Source of the DNA: Leptospira dzoumogneensis
Lineage (GTDB): Bacteria; Spirochaetota; Leptospiria; Leptospirales; Leptospiraceae
Length of the DNA stretch: 64,000 nucleotides
Assembly (NCBI RefSeq): GCF_004770895.1
Contig: NZ_RQHS01000010.1
Coordinates: 248,001-312,000 of the forward strand
Reading direction: 5' to 3'
Shown: piece after piece, positions 39,291-50,246 of the stretch
How positions within the stretch are numbered: position 1 is the first letter of the stretch
How the letters are laid out: every line of letters begins with the position of its first letter
Translations under genes and position numbers: made by a program
Notes under the pieces: generated by a model
Databases searched by the model: none
Told to the model about the DNA's origin: nothing
What the model saw: only the letters and a program-made list of their open reading frames with translations

Positions 39291-39545
39291 GGCACGCAGA
39301 GATCACTGAGGCCACGGAGTTAGACTCACGCAGAGTCGCGGAGCCGCTGAGGAAATGTAGGAACTCCTACTTAAGTCAAAGTTTTCCCCGCCCGCTTAGG
39401 GTGGGGGCCGGTGCGGTGGTACCCCGATGGAATTATCACAAAAAGTAGTTTCCTACAACCAGATTATTTTTCGGTTATGATGTAGGAACTCCTACGTCAT
39501 ATCTAATACAAAGCTCTCTGTGAACTCCGTGTGCTCTGCGCGATA
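39291..39545. repeat. intergenic repeat family A, copy 5, with inserted repeat B block
   Basis: Two left arms (GGCACGCAGAGATCACTGAG at 39291 and CTCACGCAGAGTCGCGGAGC at 39325) face a right arm (CTCTCTGTGAACTCCGTGTG then CTCTGCGCG, 39513-39543). The loop between them, about 155 bases, is filled by the repeat-B block. This covers most of the 448-base gap between the MpaB-like gene and cysK. The first 120 bases of that gap are AT-rich with nothing I can identify. Confidence 0.75.
39356..39500. repeat. repeat family B block (palindrome pair with GC-rich core)
   Basis: TGTAGGAACTCCTAC occurs at 39356-39370 and again at 39481-39495. The second copy is extended by ATGA and TCAT to a 24-base near-palindrome. 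Between them are a hairpin CCCCGCCC/GGGTGGGG (39387-39407), a GC-rich stretch and a variant GTAGTTTCCTAC (39445-39456). Related words occur at 51351 and 51401. Non-coding. Confidence 0.7.
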
Positions 39546-39568
39546 CTAGTGTGTATAAATAAAAAATC

Positions 39569-39597
39569 CCGACGTTTTACGGCCGGGATTTTGAAAG
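39569..39597 (-). terminator. rho-independent terminator of cysK
   Basis: AAATCCCG and CGGGATTT arms around a 12-base loop, ending in a T-run on the minus strand. It lies about 20 bases past the cysK stop. Confidence 0.88.
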
Positions 39598-39617
39598 TCA
39601 CAGACTTAGATTAAATC

Positions 39618-40547
<930 letters not shown>

Positions 40548-40559
40548 TAGGAATTCCTA
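40548..40559 (-). promoter_or_regulatory. perfect palindrome covering the cysK ribosome-binding site
   Basis: TAGGAATTCCTA is a perfect 12-base palindrome directly before the cysK ATG and contains its Shine-Dalgarno. It resembles the core of repeat family B. It could mask the ribosome-binding site or be a protein site; this is inference. Confidence 0.4.
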
Positions 40560-40591
40560 CCTCTGCAGCTGGATTTTTGTGAACTTGTCAA

Positions 40592-40620
40592 TATATTAAA
40601 CATCTTTTTCAATATATCAA
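40592..40620 (-). promoter_or_regulatory. candidate cysK promoter
   Basis: On the minus strand TTGATA (40615-40620) and AATATA (40592-40597) are spaced by exactly 17 bases. Two direct copies of TCAATATAT overlap the boxes and could be a regulator site. Confidence 0.45.
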
Positions 40621-40670
40621 ATGCGATCAATGAAAAAAGATCAAAACTGTCTGGATATTTCTAAGAAGAT

Positions 40671-41741
40671 CTAAACTTCTTTCAAGACAATTCCGGCTAA
40701 AAAGGCTTCTGTTTCAGGTCCCCAAGAAAGCCCTAAACCTTTATAAACCGCATAGATGCTGGAAATATGCACATTTGAATCCCCAGGTGTGGCTGCATAT
40801 CCTCTGACTTCTTTTCCATTCACTTCCAAGGCAGAAAGTGGGAACACTGCATGGGAGAAAATCCTACCGTATAATCCGCGATCTCTTCCTGAGGAGAAGA
40901 TTGAATTCGTGGAAACAAGTTCAGTGATACTTAAGAATGGATCATTATTGATCTTAGAAACCAACCATTCTTTAGTGACTTCCCTTTTTAAGCGAAGATG
41001 AAAACGGATCAGGTGCATATAAGGTGAATTGATCGTTACGGAAGAAGATCCCAATTTGATCTTAAATCCGAGATCCGCGTAAACTTCATTCAATAATCTA
41101 CCGTGATGGGTACCTGTTTCAGATTCGGGAAGAACAAGTAAAGGCCCAGTTACGTGAGGATCATTTTTTGCCATGTCCGCATCCCGTCTGATCACGAAAA
41201 AATCCGCCTCTTCTAAAATATTTACAAGCTCTTCTGGTTTTTCTGAGTAGAAGGGCCTAAGTATTCCGGCTAACGTATGAGTATTACATGTGGAAACATG
41301 AATGAACTTAGGAGGATTTTTTTCTAAGATGGGAGAACTTTCAGGATACAAAAACTGAGGTCCGAAAGAATGTTCACTTCCCTGAGCGATAAAGATCCGG
41401 ATCCGATCGTAGATTGGTTCTGAGTATTCGGATTTTCTTTTATCTGCGACCCCTGGTGGAGAAGAATCACATACCGCCTGTGACTGGGACAATGCGTCTT
41501 GTTTGGAGATCCATTCCGGAAAAAAGTTACGGACCCCATTGGAACCGTCGTCTACTATGATCCCACCTTTTTCGAGCAGGGAAAGTATTTGAGGTATTTC
41601 TGATTTTTGTAATTTGTACGGTTCTACAAATACTTGGAAGCCGCCAAATTTATTTTTTAATAATAATAACAAAGATGCCAGAGGCCAGCCGATGACCCCT
41701 GTCCCTCTTAGGTATACTCCCGGAATTTTCGTTTCGCTCAC
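40671..41741 (-). CDS. archaeal-type (type II) glyceraldehyde-3-phosphate dehydrogenase homologue
   Basis: A 356-residue protein that resembles archaeal GAPDH rather than the bacterial type at 44921. The N-terminus [19 protein letters not shown] is a Rossmann turn. The catalytic-cysteine segment reads [16 protein letters not shown] (Cys152; archaeal SCNTTGLCR). It is followed by [18 protein letters not shown] (archaeal VRRAADP...GP) and TGTHHGRL (archaeal PSHHGPD), then [18 protein letters not shown] (archaeal PTTLMHMHSVMVEL). [13 protein letters not shown] matches the YGRDLGR region. The start is a GTG with no clear SD. Substrate may differ from GAP. It stands alone between cysK and the carbonic anhydrase gene. 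Confidence 0.75.
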   Translation of the reverse strand: MSETKIPGVYLRGTGVIGWPLASLLLLLKNKFGGFQVFVEPYKLQKSEIPQILSLLEKGGIIVDDGSNGVRNFFPEWISKQDALSQSQAVCDSSPPGVADKRKSEYSEPIYDRIRIFIAQGSEHSFGPQFLYPESSPILEKNPPKFIHVSTCNTHTLAGILRPFYSEKPEELVNILEEADFFVIRRDADMAKNDPHVTGPLLVLPESETGTHHGRLLNEVYADLGFKIKLGSSSVTINSPYMHLIRFHLRLKREVTKEWLVSKINNDPFLSITELVSTNSIFSSGRDRGLYGRIFSHAVFPLSALEVNGKEVRGYAATPGDSNVHISSIYAVYKGLGLSWGPETEAFLAGIVLKEV

Positions 41742-41792
41742 ATAGTAAAGTATTCTGCATATTCCCTAAACGTATAGGAAAATTTTGGAAAA

Positions 41793-42350
41793 TTAAACTA
41801 TGCTGATCCTATAGGAAAAATCATCCAGATAATTGTTCTTATAAGTGACGTAATTTGCAGCGGTTCTCTCGATCAGATTCCTTTCTTCCTCAGTGATATC
41901 TCTTACGATCTTTGCGGGAGATCCCATCACCATCGCTCCCGGTGGAATGATCTTGCCAGGGGTTACCATGGCACCTGCGGCTACGAAGGAGTATTCTCCC
42001 AGTTCCACTCCGTCCATGATGATCGCACCCATTCCAACAAAGGAATTATTCTTAAGTTTACATCCATGAAGAACAGCTCTATGACCTACGGAAACGTTGT
42101 CTCCAATCTCCACTGGATGGGTATTTCTGGAAACATGGACCACCGTCATATCCTGAATGTTTACATTATCTCCGATACGGATATAATTCACATCTCCACG
42201 TATCAATGTTTGGAACCAGATAGAAGAATCTTTTCCGATCACTACATCTCCTACTACCAAAGAACCCGGAGCTAAAAATACTCCGTCTTTGAAGATAGGA
42301 CGTTTACCCTTGTATTCTAATATATTTCCGGCCAGATGTACTTCTTGCAT
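41793..42350 (-). CDS. gamma-class carbonic anhydrase family protein
   Basis: A 185-residue left-handed beta-helix protein with hexapeptide repeats ([36 protein letters not shown] and following). The metal histidines are in TVVHVSR and GHRAVLHGC, matching the Cam/CaiE/PaaY-type gamma carbonic anhydrase group. Enzymes of this group interconvert CO2 and bicarbonate, but many bacterial members are untested. It lies 51 bases upstream of the GAPDH-like gene on the same strand, so cotranscription is possible. Confidence 0.9.
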   Translation of the reverse strand: MQEVHLAGNILEYKGKRPIFKDGVFLAPGSLVVGDVVIGKDSSIWFQTLIRGDVNYIRIGDNVNIQDMTVVHVSRNTHPVEIGDNVSVGHRAVLHGCKLKNNSFVGMGAIIMDGVELGEYSFVAAGAMVTPGKIIPPGAMVMGSPAKIVRDITEEERNLIERTAANYVTYKNNYLDDFSYRISIV

Positions 42351-42463
42351 ATATTTTCCCTCAATCGCAGTTCAATTCTAAGGCTTTTTAAAAAGAGAAC
42401 AAGTGTAAATTTTTCAAACTTTTCTTTACAGCAAGGATTTCCGGAGAAACATTCTCGCAATAT

Positions 42464-44035
42464 ATGAATTTTTTAAGAAAGAATGGGATCCGGCTTTTTG
42501 CCATTTTACTGGTCATAGTTGTTTTTTCTAGTGTAAATTATCTAAAGCCGAAATATTCATTTAATTGGGACTCACATAATAAATTAGTCCAATCCTATTC
42601 ATTACTTCAGAATAAGTTTCAATCCGAAGAATTATTTTATCCGGGAAAGGAATTTGATCCGGAATACAATTATTTTCCGGTTCAGAATAATGTTTTTCTA
42701 AAATTAGAGCAAAGACATTTAAGCGCTTTCCCCGTTTTTTTTGCCGCAATTTCCTCTTTATGGCTCTGGGTTTTCGGATTTTCAGCTCTTCCTTATTTAA
42801 GTGCGATCGGATTATTACTTTCTCTATTACTTCTTTATAAAAAATGGAAATTCTCCGAGTTTTCATTGGCAATTGCCGGATTAGGAACATTCGCCTGGAT
42901 CTTAAGTGTGGAATATTCAGAGCATAGCTTTTTTATGCTTTCCGCCTTATATTCTCTCACATTCGCCTTAAGAGGAAAAAACTCTTTGGCAAAATTTATC
43001 TTCTCCGGGATCTTTTGCGGGATTTCTGTCTGGTTTAGGCATGAAGGATTAGTTTACTGTGCCTCTCTTGCATTTTGGATCCTTGCTGCAGGGAACAAAA
43101 AAGGATCATTCAAACAATCCATTTCCGAATTCTTATTTTTCTGCTTAGGCGCTTCTATATCGGTAGGAGTTTTCTTTTTATTTAATTTTATAGACTATGG
43201 ACATTTTTTAGGACCTAGATTCATAATTAATGAATCCGGTCTTAACGTTTCCTATACGACTAGATTGGAATGGGCAAAGACCTTATTATTTTTCGGAACC
43301 TTCAAACTAGGCTATTTTGGATATATGCCTGCATCTCTTTTGCTTTTTCCCATTTTAATCTCAGGTTGGAAAAAATTATCCTCCAGGAATAGGATCCTCT
43401 TAGGGTCCACCTTAAGTTATATATTTTTAGTCTTACTCATAATCCCAAACGACGGTTTTAATAATTGGGGGCCTAGATTTTTCGGACCGGCAGTATTTCC
43501 TTTTGCGATCCTATTCTCTAAATATTATTATTTTCTAAAGAACAAAAGAAAATTTAAATTTATACGCATTCTGTTTTTGGCATGTATACTATTTTCCTTC
43601 CTATGCGGTTTAATCGGTTTAAAATACGTAAAAGAAGGTCGCAAACAACAGGAAGCGAATAATTCAGCCCTGCATTCTACAAATTCCGAGATCTGGATCT
43701 TTTCGGATGATTCTTTGGCATATATTGCCGGCTCGGATTATTTTAATAAAATAATTTTCAGAGTTTATTCTGCAGAAGAACTACCTAAATTTTTATCAGA
43801 TCTTTCTAAATTTTATCCAGGCAAAAAGGTAGCATTGGTCCAGGCAAACGATAGGATTTTCGGAGAAAAAGTAAAAAGTACGATCAAAGAAAATTCCAAA
43901 TTTGCATATGGGATCGGCAAAATGATCTGGGAAAAAGAATCCTTCGAATCTGCAGTACGTTCCAACCTGGATAACCGGGAAGAATCAGCTAAAGCAAGTT
44001 TGAAATTCAGTATTGGAAATTTAAAACTTAGATAA
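42464..44035 (+). CDS. polytopic membrane protein, GT-C glycosyltransferase-like
   Basis: A 523-residue protein with about ten membrane helices and a C-terminal soluble region (about 390-523). The first extracytoplasmic loop begins with FNWDSHNKLVQSYSLL, where the Asp-Ser-His cluster after helix 1 resembles the acidic catalytic loop of GT-C (PMT/ArnT-like) enzymes. A histidine-rich FRHEGLVYC segment and the YGHFLGPRF loop follow. GT-C enzymes move sugars from lipid carriers to envelope targets. Family placement is tentative; no PMT-specific motif is complete. Confidence 0.65.
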   Translation: MNFLRKNGIRLFAILLVIVVFSSVNYLKPKYSFNWDSHNKLVQSYSLLQNKFQSEELFYPGKEFDPEYNYFPVQNNVFLKLEQRHLSAFPVFFAAISSLWLWVFGFSALPYLSAIGLLLSLLLLYKKWKFSEFSLAIAGLGTFAWILSVEYSEHSFFMLSALYSLTFALRGKNSLAKFIFSGIFCGISVWFRHEGLVYCASLAFWILAAGNKKGSFKQSISEFLFFCLGASISVGVFFLFNFIDYGHFLGPRFIINESGLNVSYTTRLEWAKTLLFFGTFKLGYFGYMPASLLLFPILISGWKKLSSRNRILLGSTLSYIFLVLLIIPNDGFNNWGPRFFGPAVFPFAILFSKYYYFLKNKRKFKFIRILFLACILFSFLCGLIGLKYVKEGRKQQEANNSALHSTNSEIWIFSDDSLAYIAGSDYFNKIIFRVYSAEELPKFLSDLSKFYPGKKVALVQANDRIFGEKVKSTIKENSKFAYGIGKMIWEKESFESAVRSNLDNREESAKASLKFSIGNLKLR

Positions 44036-44104
44036 GTATATAAAATATAATAGATCCAAAATCTATTTTGACCTTTTGGGACTAGATTCTTACCTTAGCC
44101 TATA

Positions 44105-44662
44105 ATGTTCTCATTGAAGAAAGAGTTCGGAGAGAAGGAGAAAAAATTTGATCGAAAAAAATTCGTTCAAATCCTTTCCATTTCTGCCGTAGTCGGATTT
44201 TTATTCGCGGCCGCCGTTCGGATCTGGTTTGTATTTCCATTCGTCCCGGAAACGGAAGAAATGTCTCCTTCTCTTCCTAAGGGAAAAAGAATTTATATCT
44301 CCAGATTTGTTCGGGATTCATCCTTATTTTTAGGTGATGTGGTCCTAGTGGAACATCCAACTCAAAAAGGAAAAGTGGCACTGGTCCGTATCATGGGAAA
44401 ATCAGGAGATCAGATCTCCATTAAGGACAAGGTCCTTTATAGGAACGGTATATCCGAGGCTCAGGAAAAATCAGACTTCAACTTACAATACAAGGATGCA
44501 AGACCTGCATTCTCCGGAACGTACTCGAGCAGGGACAATCTTTCTAATTTAACCGTAGAAGATCGAAATTATTTTCTTCTATGCGATAATAGAGATGATT
44601 GCGTGGATTCCAGAGATTTCGGCCCTTTGCCCTTTGAAAAGATCCTAGGCAAAGTCCTTTAA
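44105..44662 (+). CDS. signal peptidase I homologue lacking the catalytic Ser-Lys dyad
   Basis: A 185-residue S26-family protein with one N-terminal membrane helix (about 23-47) and the family folds: the KGKVALVRIMGKSGDQISI box and the terminal CDNRDDCVDSRDFGPLP box. At the nucleophile position the usual SMxPTL reads EEMSPSL, so Ser is Glu52. At the general-base position the usual VKRVIG reads LVRIMG, so Lys is Val94. The fold is kept but activity by the normal mechanism is not expected, unless S54/S56 and another lysine substitute. It follows the GT-C-like gene by 69 bases. Confidence 0.82.
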   Translation: MFSLKKEFGEKEKKFDRKKFVQILSISAVVGFLFAAAVRIWFVFPFVPETEEMSPSLPKGKRIYISRFVRDSSLFLGDVVLVEHPTQKGKVALVRIMGKSGDQISIKDKVLYRNGISEAQEKSDFNLQYKDARPAFSGTYSSRDNLSNLTVEDRNYFLLCDNRDDCVDSRDFGPLPFEKILGKVL

Positions 44663-44685
44663 CCCACTTCCCAATCTAATACCAG

Positions 44686-44786
44686 AACCGCGACAGCGAT
44701 GCACAGGGTTTAGTCTCGTAGAGACCGAAGCGAAGCGTAGCCCGGAGCAGCGCGGTTCGAGCGAAGCGAGAAGTCGCCCAAACCCT
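44686..44786. repeat. structured repeat family C element
   Basis: Nested inverted arms: AACCGCG (44686) with CGCGGTT (44751-44757), AGGGTTT (44705-44711) with AAACCCT (44780-44786), and a small hairpin GTCTC-GTA-GAGAC (44713-44725). It also contains tandem GAAGCGAAGC and CGAGCGAAGCGAG words shared with 19394. It lies in the 258-base gap before gap; the remainder of that gap holds the gap leader, with AGGGA before the ATG. Confidence 0.6.
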
Positions 44787-44902
44787 TTCTTACCTTTAGA
44801 ATCCGTTATAAAATTCACCAAAAAACGGATTTTCAGGATGGTTTTGTTATAAAAACATGTATTTGAGAGCTTAAGGCTCCTCGTTTTATCAAATAACATT
44901 AA

Positions 44903-45928
<1,026 letters not shown>

Positions 45929-45931
45929 TAG

Positions 45932-47122
45932 ATGCAATTACCCCAGTTACCTAGACTCGAAAACGAGGACGTCAAGGGGAAACGAGTTTTTCTGAGGGTC
46001 GATTTTAACGTCCCTCTGGATAACGGAAAAGTTACCGACAAGACTAGAATTGAAAAGACACTTCCTACCATTGAACTTTTGGTAAAAAAAGGTGCCAGGG
46101 TGGTGATCGCAAGTCACCTTGGCCGCCCTAAAGGTAAACCGGATCCTCAATATTCTATGGAACCTGTTTACGAAGTTTTTAAAGGTTTAGTTAAAACTTC
46201 CGTAATATTCTCCAAAGACGTAATCGGAGAGAATGCCGTAAAACTTTCCAAAGAACTTAAGGATGGAGAGATCCTGGTCCTTGAAAATTTACGTTTTCAT
46301 AAAGAAGAAGAGGAGAATAATGCTGCTTTTTCCAAAAGTTTAGCCGCTCTTGCTGATGTTTATGTAAACGACGCATTCGGTGCGGCTCATAGAGCCCATG
46401 CTTCTACGGAAGGAATTGCACATCTTCTGCCTTCTTTTGCAGGTTTGTTGATGTATAAAGAGATCACCGAACTTTCTTCCCTTCTTTCCCGCCCTGCAAA
46501 ACCTTTTGTGGCTATCATCGGAGGTTCCAAAGTCTCTTCTAAGATCAGTGTGATCAAAAACCTGATCGAAAAAGTGGATCATATTTTGATCGGCGGCGGA
46601 ATGGCTTATACTTTCCTCAAATCCAGAGCGATCCCGGTCGGAAATTCTTTAGTAGAAAAAGATTTCGAAGTAGAAGCTTTCCAACTCATCGAAAGAGCAG
46701 GAGTCGCAGGAGTAGATTTCCAACTTCCTGTGGATCATGTGATCGCCGATAAATTTGATGCGAACGCTAAGACCAAAACCGTAGACAAGATGGGAATTTT
46801 GGACGGTTGGATGGGAATGGATATAGGTCCTAAAACGATCGCAAATTACGAAAAAGTAATTAAGAATGCTGCAACCATCGTTTGGAACGGTCCTATGGGA
46901 GTTTTCGAATTCGATAAATTCGCACCTGGAACCATGGCGATCGCAAAAGCGGTTTCTAAGTCCAAGGCCAGAACTGTAGTAGGCGGAGGAGATTCCATCG
47001 CTGCGATCAATAAGGCTAAGGTGGAAGATAAGATCACTCACGTTTCTACTGGAGGAGGAGCCTCCTTAGAATTTTTAGAAGGTAAAAAACTCCCCGGAGT
47101 TATTGCTCTTCTAAAACAATAA
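45932..47122 (+). CDS. pgk: phosphoglycerate kinase
   Basis: A 396-residue two-domain kinase. The [15 protein letters not shown] start motif, [15 protein letters not shown] substrate loop, [14 protein letters not shown] and the C-terminal nucleotide loop [13 protein letters not shown] with [20 protein letters not shown] are all present. It makes ATP from 1,3-bisphosphoglycerate. The start is four bases past gap, so the two are coupled; tpiA follows 24 bases later. Confidence 0.98.
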   Translation: MQLPQLPRLENEDVKGKRVFLRVDFNVPLDNGKVTDKTRIEKTLPTIELLVKKGARVVIASHLGRPKGKPDPQYSMEPVYEVFKGLVKTSVIFSKDVIGENAVKLSKELKDGEILVLENLRFHKEEEENNAAFSKSLAALADVYVNDAFGAAHRAHASTEGIAHLLPSFAGLLMYKEITELSSLLSRPAKPFVAIIGGSKVSSKISVIKNLIEKVDHILIGGGMAYTFLKSRAIPVGNSLVEKDFEVEAFQLIERAGVAGVDFQLPVDHVIADKFDANAKTKTVDKMGILDGWMGMDIGPKTIANYEKVIKNAATIVWNGPMGVFEFDKFAPGTMAIAKAVSKSKARTVVGGGDSIAAINKAKVEDKITHVSTGGGASLEFLEGKKLPGVIALLKQ

Positions 47123-47146
47123 TCTAAAGAATCAAAGGAAATATAT

Positions 47147-47899
47147 ATGCGCCCTAAAATTATCGCCGGTAACTGGAAAATGAATCTTTCCGAAAAGGAA
47201 GCGTTGGCACTCGCAAGCGGCCTAAAGGAAAAATCTTCTTCTATTCCGGATAATAAAAAGGCGGTTGTATTTCCTTCTTCTATTCATCTGGCTGCAGTCG
47301 CTCAAATATTAGAAAATTCGAAAATTGCAGTCGGAGCTCAGAATATCTACCCTGCTCCTAATACCGCTATGACCGGGGAAACCGGTCCAGACCAACTTTC
47401 AGAACTAGGGATCAAATTTGCACTTGTTGGTCACTCTGAAAGAAGACAGTTCTTGGGCGAAACAAGCGTATTCTGTAATCAAAAGATCTCTTATCTTGCT
47501 AAACATGGTTTTACCGCTGTGTATTGTGTGGGAGAAACTCTTGCGGAAAGAGAATCGGGTAATACTTTCGAAGTTCTGAAAAAACAGATCCAAGAAGGTT
47601 TAGGTTCTATTGAAAGCGACCTATTCTCTCGTATTTGGGTAGCTTATGAACCTGTTTGGGCGATCGGAACCGGCAAAGTGGCAACTCCTGCTCAGGCGCA
47701 GGAAGCCCACGCATTTATCAGAAAAGAAATTTCGGGATTATTCCAAAATGGGAAAACGATCTCGGATGTGATGCCTATCCTTTATGGCGGTTCAGTGAAA
47801 GCTGATAACGTAAAGGAACTTCTATCCCAAGCGGATATTGACGGCGGGCTCGTAGGCGGGGCCAGCCAGAAGCTGGACAGTTTCTTAGCTTTATTCTAA
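47147..47899 (+). CDS. tpiA: triosephosphate isomerase
   Basis: A 250-residue TIM barrel. Lys in AGNWKMNLS, the electrophilic histidine in ALVGHSERR, the catalytic glutamate in [13 protein letters not shown] and the phosphate loop [14 protein letters not shown] are all conserved. It interconverts dihydroxyacetone phosphate and glyceraldehyde-3-phosphate. It is the last glycolytic gene of the run, before secG. Confidence 0.98.
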   Translation: MRPKIIAGNWKMNLSEKEALALASGLKEKSSSIPDNKKAVVFPSSIHLAAVAQILENSKIAVGAQNIYPAPNTAMTGETGPDQLSELGIKFALVGHSERRQFLGETSVFCNQKISYLAKHGFTAVYCVGETLAERESGNTFEVLKKQIQEGLGSIESDLFSRIWVAYEPVWAIGTGKVATPAQAQEAHAFIRKEISGLFQNGKTISDVMPILYGGSVKADNVKELLSQADIDGGLVGGASQKLDSFLALF

Positions 47900-47906
47900 T
47901 TGATTC

Positions 47907-47971
47907 CTACCGTCATAGGCATACGTTTAGGAATGTACTAAACGGCTTGTCAGCCTAGGGCTTGGCGGTAG
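47907..47971 (+). promoter_or_regulatory. structured three-helix element between tpiA and secG
   Basis: CTACCG (47907-47912) pairs with CGGTAG (47966-47971), extended by three more pairs. TAGGC (47916-47920) pairs with GCCTA (47953-47957). CGTTTAG (47924-47930) pairs with CTAAACG (47938-47944) around a seven-base loop. The helices nest in order, so one 65-base folded RNA is expected. No T-run follows, which argues against a plain terminator; it may be a leader or processing element of secG. Confidence 0.5.
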
Positions 47972-48034
47972 TTTGGATTTAAAGCGGATTATTTCGCAAA
48001 AAAACATACCTTTTTACCTTTAGGAATTCGACTC

Positions 48035-48415
48035 ATGGGCTTTATCACCGGAACCATCCTTGTTCTTTTCGTTTTCGTCAGTCTATTTCTGATCCTTCTT
48101 GTCATGATCCAAACAGGCAAAGGTGGAATGGGTGGAGTTCTTGGTGGAGGAGCAAGCCAATCCGTTTTTGGTTCTTCTACTGCGGACGTTTTAACTAAAG
48201 CAACCAGAGTTGCTGGACTCCTTTTTTTGGCTCTGTCTCTGATTCTTTCTTTCCTTTTTGCGAAGACTAGCGGATACAATACCACTCCAACACCTGAGAT
48301 CCTTCCTCCACCTGCTGCGGAAGAGGCCCAGGGCAACCAAGGAGGGACAAATGCCCAAGAATCCGCGCCTACTGCCGCACCTAGCACTGCAGCCCCAGAG
48401 CAACCTAAGCCTTAA
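48035..48415 (+). CDS. secG: preprotein translocase subunit SecG
   Basis: A 126-residue SecG. Two membrane helices (about 2-24 and 52-74) flank the conserved [24 protein letters not shown] loop, in which the signature glycine-rich run and the SVFG motif are intact. SecG assists SecYE in protein export. The C-terminal 45 residues are a low-complexity Pro/Ala/Glu tail typical of lineage-specific SecGs. Its 3' end overlaps the next gene by 65 bases in another frame. Confidence 0.95.
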   Translation: MGFITGTILVLFVFVSLFLILLVMIQTGKGGMGGVLGGGASQSVFGSSTADVLTKATRVAGLLFLALSLILSFLFAKTSGYNTTPTPEILPPPAAEEAQGNQGGTNAQESAPTAAPSTAAPEQPKP

Positions 48416-49115
48416 TTTTTATTTCTCTCCGAAGGCGGCTCTCAAGGCCGTCTTCATTTCGCTCCTTCTTCTCCTTACTTTTCTTCCTTCCTTCGCTCAA
48501 AACCAAGATGCGACAAAATCCCAGAGCGGAACGTCTTCTTCTACCCAAATGTTGAACCAGCGTATCCTACGTGCGTATGAAAGCCTGAGTGTCGCAAGAG
48601 AACTTTTGAAATTTGAAAGAATGGACGCTCTTCCTATCGGAACCTTGGTAACTTGGGTGGGAAATTATCCGAACCGCAAAGGTGTGAAGATCACAAAGTT
48701 CTCAGTGACCCAATCCGCTACTCCGGGCGGGATAGAAAAGGCGGAAGAAAAGTCCATTCTCCTGGAATTTAACGGATCCACTCTTTCTAAGGTGGTTTCT
48801 GAAATCAAAACTGCGAATTATTCTTCGGAAGATACGATCATGATCCGGATGACCGATACCACTCCTCTGGATAATAATGTGGATGATCTGGTAATTTATG
48901 CGGATAAGAACGGTAAAGAGGCGGAATATCCTCTGAATTACCTACCTGATGAGGGGGTAAACCGGGACAGATCCGAGTTTAAAAAAGAATTTTACTTAAA
49001 ACTAATTGAGGATTTTTTCGTGCATGTCCTAAGGCTTCAGGAAATGCAGTCTCAACATTCTTCCAGAAATCAAAAAAAATTACTGCAAAGTTATAAAGAA
49101 TCCCTAGAATATTGA
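48351..49115 (+). CDS. exported hypothetical protein, 254 aa, starting inside secG
   Basis: No family recognised. I place the start at the ATG at 48351 because AAGGAGGG lies six bases before it, an almost perfect Shine-Dalgarno inside the secG tail. The N-terminus has a long n-region followed by the hydrophobic core [17 protein letters not shown] and a cleavage site before QNQDATK, so the mature protein is about 205 residues and extracytoplasmic. It has a mixed alpha/beta character ([31 protein letters not shown]) and a helical C-terminus. Its stop overlaps the region where the histidine-kinase gene begins, so secG, this gene and the two-component genes appear to be one operon. Confidence 0.75.
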   Translation: MPKNPRLLPHLALQPQSNLSLNFYFSPKAALKAVFISLLLLLTFLPSFAQNQDATKSQSGTSSSTQMLNQRILRAYESLSVARELLKFERMDALPIGTLVTWVGNYPNRKGVKITKFSVTQSATPGGIEKAEEKSILLEFNGSTLSKVVSEIKTANYSSEDTIMIRMTDTTPLDNNVDDLVIYADKNGKEAEYPLNYLPDEGVNRDRSEFKKEFYLKLIEDFFVHVLRLQEMQSQHSSRNQKKLLQSYKESLEY

Positions 49116-49120
49116 TCCGG

Positions 49121-50245
49121 ATGTCATCCCTAATGGAAAACCTCCACGAAAGAGCGGAGGAACTCCAAGCAATTCTGGACGGAATCACAGAGCCCCTAGT
49201 TTTAATAGACTCGGGCTTTAGGGTCCGTCGTGTAAACAAGGCCACTCTCGAGTTTTCAAGTGAGCCTGACTTCCCTTCTATCCTTGGCAGAAAATGTTAC
49301 GAAATTCTGTACAATCGTTCTGCAGTTTGTCCTTACTGCCCTATGAAGGATCATCATGAAAACGAAGCCGATTTCGACGCACAATTCGAAGGTAAGGGAG
49401 AAGTTGGGCGTGAAATATTCCACGTAGCAAACAATCAAAAGGAAACATTATACTTAGATTTTTTCCCTATTCGTAAGGATGGAAGTATTGTTTCCATAGT
49501 GGAGAAGATCAGCAATATCACTCGTATCAAAGAAAAAGAAGAAGAAAATCTTAGAATACGTAACCTTGCTTCTCTTGGTATTTTTATCTCAGGTGTGGCC
49601 CATGAGTTGAATAACCCACTCACCGGCATGAGCCTTACTCTCCAAAACTTGATGAATAATTTATCCAGTATGGATCCTGCTTTTTTCCGTAAAAGATTGG
49701 AGATGATCAAAGAAGACCTGACCCGCGCTGCTATGATCGTTTTGGACGTGATCAGTTTTGCTAAACCGGATAAGTTAGTCACTACAAACGCTGATATTCA
49801 CGAAACCATAATGAAGGCAAAAGACTCAGTCACTTGGGTGTATCCTGTTCTTTCTAAAAACACCGAATGGGAAATTTTAAGCGAACCCGGTATGACCTTC
49901 CAATTTAATCCGGTCAAGATGGAGAGATTATTCATCAATCTTTTCAAAAACTCTCTACAAGCTTATGATTATGGAGAAGGTAAGATCAAAGTAGAAGTCA
50001 GACGCACTCGTAATATGATGCATATCTTTGTCGAAGATACGGCAGGAGGAATTCCGGAAGATATGCTGGATAAAATTTTCTCTCCATTCTTCTCCAAAAA
50101 CAAGTCAGGGATCGGAACCGGTCTAGGACTTTCTATCTGCCACTCCATCGTAAGAGAACATTCAGGAGAATTGACTGTTCGTTCTTATGATAGAAGGACC
50201 AGATTTAAAATTTCTCTTCCATTAGTACAACCAAAAGGAAACTAA
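49121..50245 (+). CDS. PAS-domain sensor histidine kinase (cysteine-rich PAS)
   Basis: A 374-residue soluble histidine kinase. A PAS domain (about 10-125) holds an unusual cysteine set: [18 protein letters not shown], a C-x(12)-CxxC pattern seen in some PAS kinases, possibly for metal or redox sensing. The HisKA box [11 protein letters not shown] has the phospho-acceptor histidine near residue 161. The HATPase domain follows (N-box [14 protein letters not shown]1 [12 protein letters not shown]2 [13 protein letters not shown]). A TTG at 49112 overlaps the previous stop, but ATG 49121 is the more natural start. The response regulator begins one base after the stop. Confidence 0.9.
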   Translation: MSSLMENLHERAEELQAILDGITEPLVLIDSGFRVRRVNKATLEFSSEPDFPSILGRKCYEILYNRSAVCPYCPMKDHHENEADFDAQFEGKGEVGREIFHVANNQKETLYLDFFPIRKDGSIVSIVEKISNITRIKEKEEENLRIRNLASLGIFISGVAHELNNPLTGMSLTLQNLMNNLSSMDPAFFRKRLEMIKEDLTRAAMIVLDVISFAKPDKLVTTNADIHETIMKAKDSVTWVYPVLSKNTEWEILSEPGMTFQFNPVKMERLFINLFKNSLQAYDYGEGKIKVEVRRTRNMMHIFVEDTAGGIPEDMLDKIFSPFFSKNKSGIGTGLGLSICHSIVREHSGELTVRSYDRRTRFKISLPLVQPKGN

Positions 50246-50246
50246 A

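Noticed and set aside
44645..44899. 84-codon frame before gap
   Set aside because: It covers the structured repeat C element and looks non-coding.
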